Counted from the first letter of the stretch, positions 31,991 through 42,315 are shown. The stretch is 64,000 nt of DNA from Ascoidea asiatica (GCA_001600695.1 BCKQ01000004.1:1412020-1476019), one strand, 5' to 3'. Notes: a model not told the origin generated them from the sequence alone. A program made the numbers and translations.

Positions 31991-33856
31991 TTTTAAAATG
32001 TGAAATTTAAAATGTTATATAATTAATGAATTTTAGATCTAAAGATCTAAATAAATAAGGAATTAGAAAATTGAAGAGTCTGAGAATTCAAGAATTGATT
32101 GCAATTAAGATTGTATTTGATAGTGAATAAACAAAATATAATATTATATTTAAAAACAAATAAAATACAAAAAGTAAAAAAAAGGTAATAGTTATAGGGA
32201 ATTTATAGCCTATTTATATTAGACAATTAACGTGGATTTTGAAAAGGATTGACTTTAGAAATATTAAATGGATATTTTGAATGAAAACATTTTGAAGGAG
32301 AATTTTATTGATTAATTGATGAAAGGACTGTGAAATAAAATAATAAGTAAACTGAATTAAAAAATTGCCAAGAATTAATAACATAAGATGAATTTAGAAA
32401 TTTACTTTCTGTAAAAGATTTTTTTTTTCTTTGTATTTCTTTTTATTTTAAAAGAGAAAAAACATATCTTCATAAAAGTATTAAAGAGCTAAAATAATTG
32501 GAACATGCTTTATTACAAGTCTTCAAATATTTTTTACAACAGTTTTTCATCAAAAGTGCAAAATGGAAGTAAATTTGAGATCGGATCTCTTTAGTAATTG
32601 CTATAAAGCAGTTTAGTTATTTTTCAGATTTTTTTTGAAGGTATTTTGAAACAAACGTTACTATTTCAAATAGCAAATAATAATAGAAAACACAATGTGT
32701 TGATATTGGATAATATTGTGTAATATGCTTTAATTCAGGGTTTGACATTTAGAGGAGAATAACCCTGAAGACCCTGAAGCAAAGACTGGAATCAGAGAAA
32801 ACAGAAGTAACTGGAAATAGAACCGAAGACAACCCAAAAACCACTGACGAATGAGAGGCTGTTAATGAGCAACGTGGGCGATGATAAAAGGGTGCCAAGA
32901 AACCAGAAACGTTGGAGAAACAAGAGCTGTAGTGCAGTAGTGAAACTGCCAGTATTAACATACTAAAAACAAGCAAAGGAAGCAGTGTCAAAAAAAGCAA
33001 ACTCAAAGGAAGCAAAACCACCATTGGAAACTGGTAAGAAACCAATATCGACTGTGATTCAGTGGCAGCTGTAACAAAAAGAGGCAAACCACCAGTGCCA
33101 AGAAGAAATTGCCCAGAACTTGAGGTGGAAACCCACTAACAATCACCACGTTTTCTGAAGGAGCATTGGAGAAAGAATGAGAATAAGATAGAAAAGGATG
33201 TAATATGTATATAATATATTTGTTACAAATGAAAAACCGTTATAATATTCTCAGCATGACAAAAAAAAGAATTGAATACTATGCATTGATGAATCTCAAA
33301 AGAAGCTCTCTTAAACTCTTTTATTTTGGAGATTTCTGTTTCTTTTAGAATCAGGTCTATTTCTGTTCGAAAGAGTAGTGAAGTTAACATTCGTAACGGT
33401 GTGTGTCTTAGGATTAGATTACATTGCATTAGTATGGGGAGCTGGCAAAAGAGTCGGCGCTTAAGCTCCTGTTTTCTATGCTCAGTGGCAAATAAAAATC
33501 GATTTAGAAGAAAATGAATTTAGAAGAAAATAAATATATTTAAGAAGACTGAAATCACTAATGAGAACTATGCAAACCTGTCATATTGTTCTAAAAAAAT
33601 GAATCTAAATACTAATTAGAAAATGAAGAGCTTGAGAAAATGAAGTGCTATTATATGTAGATATAAAAAAAAAAGAAGAGCAGATTATTATAAAATCAAA
33701 GTGTTCAAATCAAATAATAAAATCAAATAAAATAAAATTAAATCAATGATTGAAACTTTGAAAAGAAAAACAAAAACTATAAATAATCAGATAAATTAAT
33801 AATTAGAAAAAGCGTTTAAATATAACAAAAGAATAATACAAATTTAAAGTATTTGA
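31991..33856. other. Intergenic region upstream of PHO89
   Basis: Contains two CACGTT cores (32229-32234 and 32871-32876, both on the minus strand) and a GC-richer purine-rich patch at 32755-33130. ORFs across the patch (for example 32749-33087 minus) are compositional and not convincing. Confidence 0.5.
32229..32234 (-). promoter_or_regulatory. Candidate Pho4 core site before PHO89
   Basis: AACGTG on the plus strand, CACGTT on the gene's strand, is the core of the weaker class of Pho4 sites. It lies about 240 bp upstream of PHO89, a known Pho4 target in S. cerevisiae. A second copy is at 32871-32876. A six-base match alone is weak. Confidence 0.35.
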
Positions 33857-35545
33857 CTATTCAGTTGCAGTATCTGTTTTCTCAGATGATCCAATATTTC
33901 TTTTAGTTAATTGAGGATTTTGAGCTAAAGCTGAAGTATTAATTGGTGAAAGACCATCAACAACTTTAACATAATCTTCATCAACATTGGAAACTGGACC
34001 TTCATACCAATTTTTAGCACTTACAAGCCACCATCCACCGGCTCCAATAAATACAAATCCTAAAATTACAACTGTATAATTCATATTTTCTTTGGTAACT
34101 GGCATATAATTTGGGAATACAAATACAATTGAAACAAATAATGTCCAAATACATGCATAACTCATAACTGGTTTTGACCATTTACCTAAATGGAATGGAC
34201 CTTTTTTAATTTGTAATCTATCTGCATTTTTAACATAAAGTGCAATAACTGTAACATATGACCAATCTGTTGCAATTGCACAGGCTGAAAAGATTGCATT
34301 CATTGCAATTGTTGAACCTAAATTAATTAAACATAAACAACAATTAATAAAAACAATTGCCCAAACAGCATTAATTGGAACTTTAGATTTTTCTGTAACT
34401 TTACACCAAATTTTATGATATGGTACACCTTTATCTCTTGCAAATGACCAAATACCTCTTGAAGTTGAACAAATTGCAACTGCACCACAAAACCATAAAA
34501 TAACAAATGCTAATGATAAATAAGCTGTTGCTGCACTTTTTCCCATTGAATCAAAATATAATTGAACAATTGGTTGTCCACTGGTTGTATTTAATAATGA
34601 ATCTAAATTGGTACCCATACATAATGTGAAAACAATAACTAAAACCCATCCTAAAACTGCAGTTGTTGTTAATGCACTTGCAATAGCTAATGGAGTTTGA
34701 GTTGAAGCATTATGAGTTTCTTCAGACATTCTTGAAGTTGCATCATAACATGTCATAACCCATGAAACATTTAAAAATCCAAATAAAAAGGCCCATCCAT
34801 CATCTTTCCATCCAGTTGAATTAATAACTTTGGTGAAAGTATATTCTTTGGTATTAATTTTTGGACATTTAACTAATAAATGAATAATTAATGCAATTGT
34901 TGATCCAATATTAACAAAACAATAATATTTAGTAATTGATGATAAAACTTTTGTTGATAATGAATTTATAAGACCATGAGTAATTAAAATTAAAATTGCA
35001 ACTGCGGTTGTATGACCTTTTGTTGGAATATATGAATAATCACTATACATTGAAACAATTGCTAATAATAATGTTGCTGCACCAAAATCTGTACTACAAG
35101 CACCAGTTATCATACCAGTTAAATATAACCAACCATCAATCCAACAAACTATTGGAACATACTTTTTATCAACAACTTTACTTGCAATATAATACATACC
35201 ACCAGAAGTTGGAAATGCAGAAGTTAATTCAGCTACAGACCATGCAATACAAAGACAACCAATTGCTCCAACGAACCAACACCAAACACCAGCAGCTGGA
35301 CCACCAGACCATAATGGATATAAAAATGTAATTGAAATTGTACCCATTAAACCAGAAATTGATAATGCAAAAGAAAATGTTGATAAGAAATCATAACCTC
35401 TATTGAATTCTTGTTTATAACCCATTTGAGCTAATTGAGCTGCATCTTCATCTAAAGTAATACCATTTGCAGATACTATTGAAGTAAGTCTTTCAACATC
35501 TTTTGTTGATTGAACTGGTTGAACTTTTTCATCAATTGAAGACAT
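33857..35545 (-). CDS. GABA-permease-like amino acid/choline transporter (copy 2)
   Basis: A 562-residue ACT-family permease, close paralogue of the product of 25608-27236, with the same landmarks: GYKQEFNRGYDFLSTF, FPTSGGMYY, SEETHNA and SFARDKGVPY. It has a longer N-terminus (about 19 extra residues before the shared SxNGITLDEDAA) and a longer, Thr/Ser-rich C-terminal tail. Uptake of GABA or a related amine is the family role; the exact substrate is not determined. Upstream are four GATAAG motifs (35761-36248), the target of GATA nitrogen-catabolite regulators, which fits a nitrogen-source permease. The central third is almost identical in DNA to copy 1 while both ends diverge, consistent with conversion. 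Confidence 0.88.
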   Translation of the reverse strand: MSSIDEKVQPVQSTKDVERLTSIVSANGITLDEDAAQLAQMGYKQEFNRGYDFLSTFSFALSISGLMGTISITFLYPLWSGGPAAGVWCWFVGAIGCLCIAWSVAELTSAFPTSGGMYYIASKVVDKKYVPIVCWIDGWLYLTGMITGACSTDFGAATLLLAIVSMYSDYSYIPTKGHTTAVAILILITHGLINSLSTKVLSSITKYYCFVNIGSTIALIIHLLVKCPKINTKEYTFTKVINSTGWKDDGWAFLFGFLNVSWVMTCYDATSRMSEETHNASTQTPLAIASALTTTAVLGWVLVIVFTLCMGTNLDSLLNTTSGQPIVQLYFDSMGKSAATAYLSLAFVILWFCGAVAICSTSRGIWSFARDKGVPYHKIWCKVTEKSKVPINAVWAIVFINCCLCLINLGSTIAMNAIFSACAIATDWSYVTVIALYVKNADRLQIKKGPFHLGKWSKPVMSYACIWTLFVSIVFVFPNYMPVTKENMNYTVVILGFVFIGAGGWWLVSAKNWYEGPVSNVDEDYVKVVDGLSPINTSALAQNPQLTKRNIGSSEKTDTATE

Positions 35546-35671
35546 TTTTCAGAAAAAAAAATATTGCTTCTTTGTTATTAGATATAATATATTATATTTA
35601 ATGTATATTAAGTTATAATATGTTAAAGTATTATTATCCTTATGATGATGATTAAGATAATTTTATATTCT

Positions 35672-35704
35672 ATTATATTATATTATATTATATTATATTA
35701 TATT
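35672..35704. repeat. TATTA pentanucleotide microsatellite
   Basis: About six tandem TTATA units in the promoter region of permease copy 2. Similar tracts lie at 9151-9185 and 52080-52130. Confidence 0.75.
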
Positions 35705-35760
35705 GTATTTTCAATAGTGAAAATAATACTAATGAACAATAATAAGGTAGAATGAAGATA

Positions 35761-36248
35761 GATAAGAAAGAAAGAAGAAAAGATAAGATTTAATAAATCA
35801 GAATATATAAACTTTTTTTTATAATTGAGTGAAATATTGTTCTATTTATATTTGATAGAATTTATTTTAAAGAAAGAAAGAAAAGATTTAATAGAAAAGG
35901 AATAGAGAAAATTTCTATAAATTTTTTATTTGAAAATGTTAAAGATTTGTATTTAGTTAAGATTAAGATAATCTGGATATTCTGCAAGATAATAGGAAAT
36001 CTTGTTTATAAATTTTTTTTTATTTGAATTCAACTGTATCGAAGTAAAGTGAAGTTAACTGTAACTTAAGTTTATGTGTTTAATGAGAATTACTAGTGAT
36101 AACATTAAGATAAGTTGAAATTATTTAGGCATTTATCCTTTCATGACAGTTTATGAAAGTGAAAAATTGTAATTTCTGGGAAAAAAATCAAGTATTGAAG
36201 AAATCATTGAATTGTAAGACTCCAATACAAAATGAGAAATCTGATAAG
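35761..36248 (+). promoter_or_regulatory. Cluster of GATAAG sites before permease copy 2
   Basis: GATAAG occurs at 35761-35766, 35782-35787, 36109-36114 and 36243-36248, that is 216-703 bp upstream of the start, and again as overlapping GATAAGATAAG at 37006-37016. GATAAG is the binding core of fungal GATA factors (Gln3/Gat1) that control nitrogen-source permeases. All copies are on one strand. Background frequency in AT-rich DNA is appreciable, so this is tentative. Confidence 0.4.
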
Positions 36249-38292
36249 GAATCTTAAGATAAATCAGCTTTGAAAAAAAGTGAATAGAAGTGAAAAAAAA
36301 GGAAAAATAATCAAAAAAACCTAAAGTAAAAGTAAGAGAAAAAGCAAAAGCAAAAGCAAAAAAGCATAAATTTCGATTGACAGTAGGAGGAATGATAGAT
36401 AGTAATCTACAGTACTGTGATAGAATTAGTTATGGGACTTTTGGAATTTTTTTTACACAACAACGATAAGTAATTAAGTGAATTCAGTAGTAAATACTTG
36501 AAATTAGTGCAATGCCTCATTAAAATATTTGATATAGCTAAAATAAATATTTTCTTAACGTTGACTATTGGCCGATGATAATAATATAATTAAATAAATG
36601 TCAATCAAAATTACATAATTGAATAATAACTGACTACGAGCCAAACATTTTTGAAAATGTATACAAAGCGACCATATTTGTTCAAATCATTCTGTTCTTT
36701 TATTCTCTGACTGCTATTTATTTGTATTTTATTTTATATTTTTCATGATTCCAATTTGAATATTTGATTATGCAAAAAAATAATAATCGAATGAAGTGTG
36801 TGAGACTGTTTTTGAAGACAGACAGACTGCTGATGAAAAACATCGCACCGCAGCCAAAACCAACACTGGCATTTCCAAGACTCTGGAAAGTTTCTCCAGC
36901 AGGCAGATTCAGTTATTCACTGTTATTCACTTACTCACTCGTATCTGCAGCGACGTGATTGGCCAATAGCCCGCTGCTGCTCCACGCCGTCTGCAGCGGT
37001 CGCCAGATAAGATAAGCCCGGTAAAAGCAGTAAGCAACAAGCTCAGGTGTATCAATGCTTATTTGTCTTTTAGGGTTTAAACTTAAAAAGCAGGCAAGCT
37101 AGCGCGCCGCGTCCTGCGTAAAACACATCCCGATAGGAAAATGGGCAAGAGCGGTACGCAGAAATATTGATTTACCCGGACAACATGCTGCCTAGATCAT
37201 GTTTTCTGCAGTGTCCCGATAACAAAGCCAAACGGTCAGATCGGTCGAAATCTGACACTGATTTAGATCTTTTTCTGTGGTTGCTTTTAACGTAATACAG
37301 ACGACCGTCGAAAATCATAAATCAATTTAAACACAAACAAGCCTTAATCCCAAAAAAAGATATTCCAGAAAGCAGAGCTGCACCTAAAAAAGCAGCTGTT
37401 TCCATTTTACAACTTTAAGCTCCGTTTTAGTGCAGCGGAGTTTTTGCCAACACTAGTCCACTTTAGACGGGTTTATTCTGGCTTCTATTTTATTTTTTTG
37501 TTATTTGAATTCATTCTCTTTTCAAATTTTCAGTTTTTTCTTGATCTTGAGACTTTTTCAACAGTAAATTTATAAATATAATGATTTTTTCTTTAAGCAG
37601 ATTGGTTTTATGTTCAATGGTTTCATTGGTGAAAAAAAAACTGGGAATTTGAGACTAAAAATGTCAAAAATTTTCACTAAATATTTTAGTGCGTGTGTTT
37701 GAAATTTAGTCTGCTTTTTAAAAACCCGTTTAATTTTGAGTAACAAAAAGTTCAGAAAACTTCATATAAATTTTCCCTAATTTCTAACTAATTTTATGCA
37801 TATTCATAAATTTTGATCATTTTAACTACATTTAGTTAAATATTAGAATATCTTGGCCTATCCACTAAAATTTATTTTTAATCTTAGAAATTTATGTATT
37901 ATTTTTACTTCTTTTCAATTTAATATATTATTGTACGTACTGTACTCCACTTTATATATTATATTTTTTTTTGCAATTTCTCAACTTTCTTTGATTTAAA
38001 CTTACTATTTAAGTAACTATTTTCTCCTTCAAAAATATTTCATCAAATTTTCACTTTTTTGAATAGAAATTTCACATAAATTGATTCTTTATAAAAATTT
38101 ACATATGATATATTAAAAAAAAAATGATTTTTCAATTAAAGAACATATAATATAAAGAAAATTATGGTGTGATAAGTTATGAATAATAAAATACGATAGA
38201 AATAATATTAAATTAGAATTAAAATTAAATTAAAGTAATTTAACCTTTTTAATTACCTATCAATATTCAAAAAAAATCAATTTGTGTGAAAG

Positions 38293-39246
38293 ATGGAAAA
38301 ATATAACTCAGCTGAAACTGAAATTCAAAAAGAAATTAAAGAAGAAATTGAAAATGAAGATGATATATTAAATTATGATAAAATTTTACTATTAGGAGAT
38401 TCTTTAACTGAATTTTCCTTTAATCAATTTCCAATATCACATAATGAAAATAATTTAAATAATCAATTTACTAAGTATTCTAATTTTACTCTAGGTTCAA
38501 ACTTAGTCAATTTATATACAAGAAAATTAGATATTATTCAAAGAGGTTTTTCTGGTTATAATTCTTCTCATATTTTCCTAATTATTAAAAAAATTTTAAA
38601 TCATGAAAATACTAATACAAATACAAATACAAATACAAATACAAATATAAATATAAATAAAAATAAAAGTATTAATAAGGTTAAATTAATAATTTTAACA
38701 ATTGGTACAAATGATTCATCAAATTCAATAAATTTAAAAAATGATGAGAGTCAATTTCAATCAAATTTGAAAAAAATAATTAATTTTATAAAAATTGAAA
38801 AAAAAATTAATCTAATTATAATTGGTTTACCAAAATATTTTGAAACAATTTTTGAAAAAATTTGCTTTGATGATATTAAAAAGAATTATATATTGAATAA
38901 AGAAAAAATTGAAAAATATAATTTAATTTCATTGAATATTTGTAAAGAATTTGAAATTCCATTTATTGATTTAAATGAAATATATTATGAATTTAATAAA
39001 AAGTATAATAATAAAGATAATAATAAAGATGATAATAACAGTTTTTGTAATAATGAAAACTTAGAGGAGTACTTAACAAGTGATGGAATTCATTTATCTG
39101 GATTAATGCAGTTTTATTTGTTTAATAAATTAATTAAAACGATTAATCTGAATTACCCAGAATTAGATTCAAATAATATTAAATTGAAATTACCAAGCTG
39201 GGAAGATATTTCAATTGAAAATCTAAAAGAAGAAATCAAAATATAG
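38293..39246 (+). CDS. IAH1: Isoamyl acetate-hydrolysing esterase-like GDSL/SGNH hydrolase
   Basis: A 317-residue member of the SGNH/GDSL hydrolase family, closest to Iah1, which hydrolyses short acetate esters such as isoamyl acetate. The nucleophile block is LLLGDSLTEFSFN with Ser37. TRKLDIIQRGFSGYNS matches the Iah1 block I, the oxyanion Asn lies in TIGTNDSS, and the catalytic Asp264-His267 pair is in SDGIHLSG. It is longer than yeast Iah1 (238 residues) through an N-terminal extension and Asn-rich inserts, including an NT repeat encoded by tandem AATACA. No signal peptide. The 3' end overlaps the end of INP54 on the opposite strand by 11 bp. Confidence 0.85.
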   Translation: MEKYNSAETEIQKEIKEEIENEDDILNYDKILLLGDSLTEFSFNQFPISHNENNLNNQFTKYSNFTLGSNLVNLYTRKLDIIQRGFSGYNSSHIFLIIKKILNHENTNTNTNTNTNTNININKNKSINKVKLIILTIGTNDSSNSINLKNDESQFQSNLKKIINFIKIEKKINLIIIGLPKYFETIFEKICFDDIKKNYILNKEKIEKYNLISLNICKEFEIPFIDLNEIYYEFNKKYNNKDNNKDDNNSFCNNENLEEYLTSDGIHLSGLMQFYLFNKLIKTINLNYPELDSNNIKLKLPSWEDISIENLKEEIKI

Positions 39247-40753
39247 AAATAAATTTTAAAACTAAAATAAATAAAATAAATGATAAACCTGTAAATATTC
39301 TTCCATTTCTTGTCTGTAAGAAATATAAAACATATCCAAATAAAGTATCTGATGAATAATTTAAAAAAGAAGATAATTTTATATAATTTTGATCTAAATT
39401 TGATAATTTAAATTTATTTTTATTTTTATCTAAAATTTTATTTTGATTTCGGTTAAGTGGTCGGTTATCGGTAGTGCTGAGCAATGGATTACGTAACTCA
39501 CGATCCATAGTTCTGGTCTCGGTTCCAGTTTCAGTTTCAATGATATTTGGAGGATTGAAAGGTATTTGAATTGATAAAAAAACAGGTTTATGATCAGATA
39601 AATTAACATTTGGTAATGAATTATATTGAATTATTTTTTCATTTTGGTTCTGATTTTGATTTTGATAATTATAATATAAAATTCTATCACACCATGAAGG
39701 TAATCTTTTTAAATTATAAGAATTATTATTTAAATTGAATTTATAAGTTGGATTAAATTTTATTAAAGGTTCATTAAAATTTTTCAAAATTTGATTTTTA
39801 ATTAATCTTGAAATTGTTAATTCATCAATTTTTTTGAAAAAATCTAGATTATATTTATTAGTAATATTTGAATCTGGTTTAATATTATGATTTGAGATAA
39901 CTCTATAATTTAAATCACCCATTATGAAGATATGAGAATTATTTGAGAATACATGAGAATAATCTTCATTAGAAAGTTTATTGATATTATTATTAATTGG
40001 ATAATATTTAAGATATTTTAATATATAATTAATATCTTTATTTCTTTTTAACCAATTTTTTTGACCTTCATTTGCAGATAAATGACAACTTAAGAAAGTA
40101 AAATTAGATAAATTATTATTTTTTAAATTTTTATAAGATAATTTTATTGAACATGAACCTTTTAAAGAAGAGAAAAAATAACCAGTTGAGAATTTAGATA
40201 AATAAATTTTATTAATTGGAAAATTATTTATGAATGGAGTTATTAAAATTAAACCAATTGCACCAATATAATTTAATTTAATTAAATTAAAATTATATTT
40301 ATTTTTAAATTTTAAATTTAAAAAATTTATTAATAAATTTGAAAAATTTTTTAAATAATTTTCAATTTTATTTAAATCATTTAAACTTTCTAAAATTGAA
40401 GAAATTTCTTGAAATGAAAAACAATAAATTAAATATGGATTTAAGTCATTTTTAAAATAATTATTTAATTCTTTAATTAATTGATTATTTTTTAAATTAA
40501 AAATATTTGAATTTTTACCACAATTAAAAGTTAAACAAAATATTGATAAATTTTGATTTGAATTTGAATTTGAATCTGAATGAAAAATTGAATTATTATT
40601 AGTTATATTTAATTGATTTGAAGAAATTGAAGAAGATAAATTAGATAAAGAAGATTCTACATGAACATTAGAAGAGGAGGAAGAAGAGTTTGAATTTGAA
40701 TTTGAATTTGAATCCCTTTCCAATAAAGGAACTGATTGATCTATTAAGTCCAT
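39236..40753 (-). CDS. INP54: Inositol polyphosphate 5-phosphatase, tail-anchored (Inp54-like)
   Basis: A 505-residue phosphatase of the inositol 5-phosphatase family. Motifs in order: TFNCGKNSN near the start of the domain, FSFQEI, GDLNYR at about 277-282, LPSWCDRILYY at about 348-358 and SDHKPVF at about 384-390, which together form the Mg-dependent active site. The last 22 residues (GRIFTGLSFILFILVLKF onward) are a single hydrophobic helix typical of a tail anchor, as in yeast Inp54, which sits on the ER and removes the 5-phosphate of PI(4,5)P2. It is longer than yeast Inp54 (384 residues) because of Ser/Asn-rich stretches at the N-terminus and before the anchor. No Sac1 domain, which separates it from Inp51-53. 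It converges on IAH1 with an 11-bp overlap. Confidence 0.88.
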   Translation of the reverse strand: MDLIDQSVPLLERDSNSNSNSNSSSSSSNVHVESSLSNLSSSISSNQLNITNNNSIFHSDSNSNSNQNLSIFCLTFNCGKNSNIFNLKNNQLIKELNNYFKNDLNPYLIYCFSFQEISSILESLNDLNKIENYLKNFSNLLINFLNLKFKNKYNFNLIKLNYIGAIGLILITPFINNFPINKIYLSKFSTGYFFSSLKGSCSIKLSYKNLKNNNLSNFTFLSCHLSANEGQKNWLKRNKDINYILKYLKYYPINNNINKLSNEDYSHVFSNNSHIFIMGDLNYRVISNHNIKPDSNITNKYNLDFFKKIDELTISRLIKNQILKNFNEPLIKFNPTYKFNLNNNSYNLKRLPSWCDRILYYNYQNQNQNQNEKIIQYNSLPNVNLSDHKPVFLSIQIPFNPPNIIETETGTETRTMDRELRNPLLSTTDNRPLNRNQNKILDKNKNKFKLSNLDQNYIKLSSFLNYSSDTLFGYVLYFLQTRNGRIFTGLSFILFILVLKFISIF

Positions 40754-41149
40754 TGAAGTTTTGAATTGAAAGTAGTAAGTAGTAAGTATTAAGAAGTAAT
40801 AAGAAAGAATAAATATATAGACTTGAAAAAAGCAAATTGATGAATATCAATAGTTTTATTTTATTCTTTATAATAGATCAATTGATGATTCTTTTGGATT
40901 ACTTGAAATATATGAATTGATAAAATACAGTAACAGTTATCAGTTATCAGTTACCAGTTATTATTGTTATCATGATTCTCTTGTCTGGAGTAAACATGGA
41001 ACTGGAACTGGAACTGGAACTGGAACTGGAGAGCAAGGCAACAGCAACGGGAGCCAAGGAGAGGAGACCCAGAGAAGTGGCGCCACAATTAACACGTGAA
41101 ATGATAGTTTGTACTGCCAATTTCAGAAGGCGTCTTTTTTCATCAAACT
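40754..41149. other. Intergenic region between INP54 and tRNA-Leu
   Basis: Contains a GGAACT hexamer repeat at 40998-41030 and a slightly GC-richer stretch up to about 41100. Short ORFs here translate only the repeat. No gene. Confidence 0.6.
40998..41030 (+). repeat. GGAACT hexanucleotide tandem repeat
   Basis: Five and a half copies of GGAACT in non-coding DNA upstream of tRNA-Leu. A similar hexamer repeat codes for the Gly-Thr run inside PHO89 (about 31020-31050). Confidence 0.85.
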
Positions 41150-41232
41150 GGAGGGTTGGCCGAGTGGTCTAAGGCGGTAGACTTAAGATCTACTGGGAAA
41201 TTCCCGCGCGAGTTCGAACCTCGCATCCTTCA
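41150..41232 (+). tRNA. tL(UAA): tRNA-Leu(TAA)
   Basis: An 83-nt class II tRNA matching the copy at 8369-8451 apart from one base in the variable arm: acceptor GGAGGGT/ATCCTTC, anticodon loop CTTAAGA, T loop TTCGAAC. A T run follows. Confidence 0.96.
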
Positions 41233-41351
41233 TTCTTTTTTGTTTACTCAATTTAAATAAATGAGTTCAATTTATCTTGCTGTTTTTACCGTAAATATCC
41301 TCTTTTGAAGTAGAGTAGGTTTAATATTGTAATTTGGGTAAATAAATTAAA

Positions 41352-41385
41352 GCGTAAGTGGTTTAGTGGTAAAATTCGACGTTGC
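41352..41385 (+). pseudogene. Truncated tRNA-Gly(GCC) pseudogene
   Basis: The first 34 nt equal the 5' half of the tRNA-Gly at 8614-8684, through the D arm to the first bases of the anticodon loop. The next bases match the DNA downstream of that gene (from 8690), so 42 nt are missing: the rest of the anticodon arm, the T arm with the B box, and the acceptor 3' strand. A GTTG word lies at both breakpoints in the intact copy. Without a B box it should not be transcribed or fold as a tRNA. Confidence 0.93.
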
Positions 41386-41552
41386 TTAATATTTTTTTTT
41401 TGTTTTTTTATTTTTGATGATTGTTAAATCAATATTATGGATTTTAATTATTATATTTAAATCAAATAATATTCTCTACAAAGGTTAAAACATTGAGAAA
41501 TAAAAAAATAATTCAACTAGATAGTAAAACTAACTATAAAACCAAAAATAAG

Positions 41553-41648
41553 CACCCGACGTGGGAGTCGAACCCACAATCTTCTGATGACTGAATTGAA
41601 CAAAGTTCTAATAGAAGTCAGACGCGTTAACCATTACGCTAGCCAGGC
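41553..41648 (-). tRNA. tR(UCU): tRNA-Arg(TCT) with intron
   Basis: The same 96-nt intron-containing tRNA as at 8860-8955: acceptor GCCTGGC/GTCGGGT, anticodon TCT, intron of about 23 nt after position 37. Its 3' flank (41386-41552) is also nearly identical to 8690-8859, marking a duplicated or converted block. Confidence 0.93.
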
Positions 41649-41984
41649 TAAAAATCGATGAACGTTATACTATATTACCAACCTCACACAATTATCAAAT
41701 TCTGCTGATATATAGTTATAATTTTAAGTCACGTGTTGAAATTGGCCGGATCTCATTATTGTGAACTCACCGGTTCCAGCGTTTAATACCTTTTTCATTA
41801 CATTACCTTCTTTTATTTATTGATTATTACTACGACTGTATTCTTATTTGATTTGTAAATTATTTCATTTCATATATTTACTTCTGCGATACAATAATAA
41901 CAAGAAGAAAAATAGCAATTTGAAAAAAAAACATTTGGGTATTGAAAAGATTTTGAAAACCTTACTTGATGACCATGGATTTCT

Positions 41985-42315
41985 ATTCATTACTTTCCAT
42001 TAACTCACTTGATATATCTCCTAATAAATGAAACTGAATAAGACAACATTGAATCATTCATGCTCTGGGATTACGTGCCAAAAATCTAGTAATCGTTAAT
42101 TTCATTTGATTCAATTTCAAGCTCAATTATAATATTACTGACATTCAATTTGCGATCTTAAATTATATCAAGTAACAATAGTGTATTTTAATTCTTATAT
42201 GTAGACCACTCTTTTATCTACTTTAACTATTCCTGGTTTTAAATTTAAATCAGATGGTAAAGTTTTTTTTAAATAAATTCAACATTACTTAAAAAATCTG
42301 TAGTTTTTTTATATA
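41985..42315 (-). pseudogene. Degraded laccase-like multicopper oxidase
   Basis: The plus-strand DNA aligns patchily with the 3' part of the multicopper oxidase at 9404-11395, about its residues 408-625. Recognisable blocks are around 42005-42075 (the HCHIQLH and NPGAW region of the parent, with a 3-nt insertion), 42155-42200 (parent 9893-9945) and 42240-42300 (parent 10035-10165). Large pieces between are missing and stops and frameshifts are frequent. It sits beyond a tRNA-Arg just as the parent does, so it is the dead oxidase of a duplicated block. Confidence 0.85.

Larger units (their letters stand above)
35546..38292. other. Long intergenic region between permease copy 2 and IAH1
   Basis: 2.7 kb. 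Near the permease are GATAAG sites and a TATTA microsatellite (about 35672-35704). From about 36765 to 37480 the DNA is clearly GC-richer, with a palindromic CCAAT box ATTGGCCAAT (36958-36967) and a double GATAAGATAAG (37006-37016). The rest is AT-rich. I see no ORF or tRNA in the GC-rich part; an unannotated non-coding RNA cannot be excluded. Confidence 0.5.

Noticed and set aside
32749-33087. 112-codon minus-strand ORF
   Set aside because: Leu/Ser/Val-rich compositional translation of a purine-rich patch; no domain or homologous pattern recognised.
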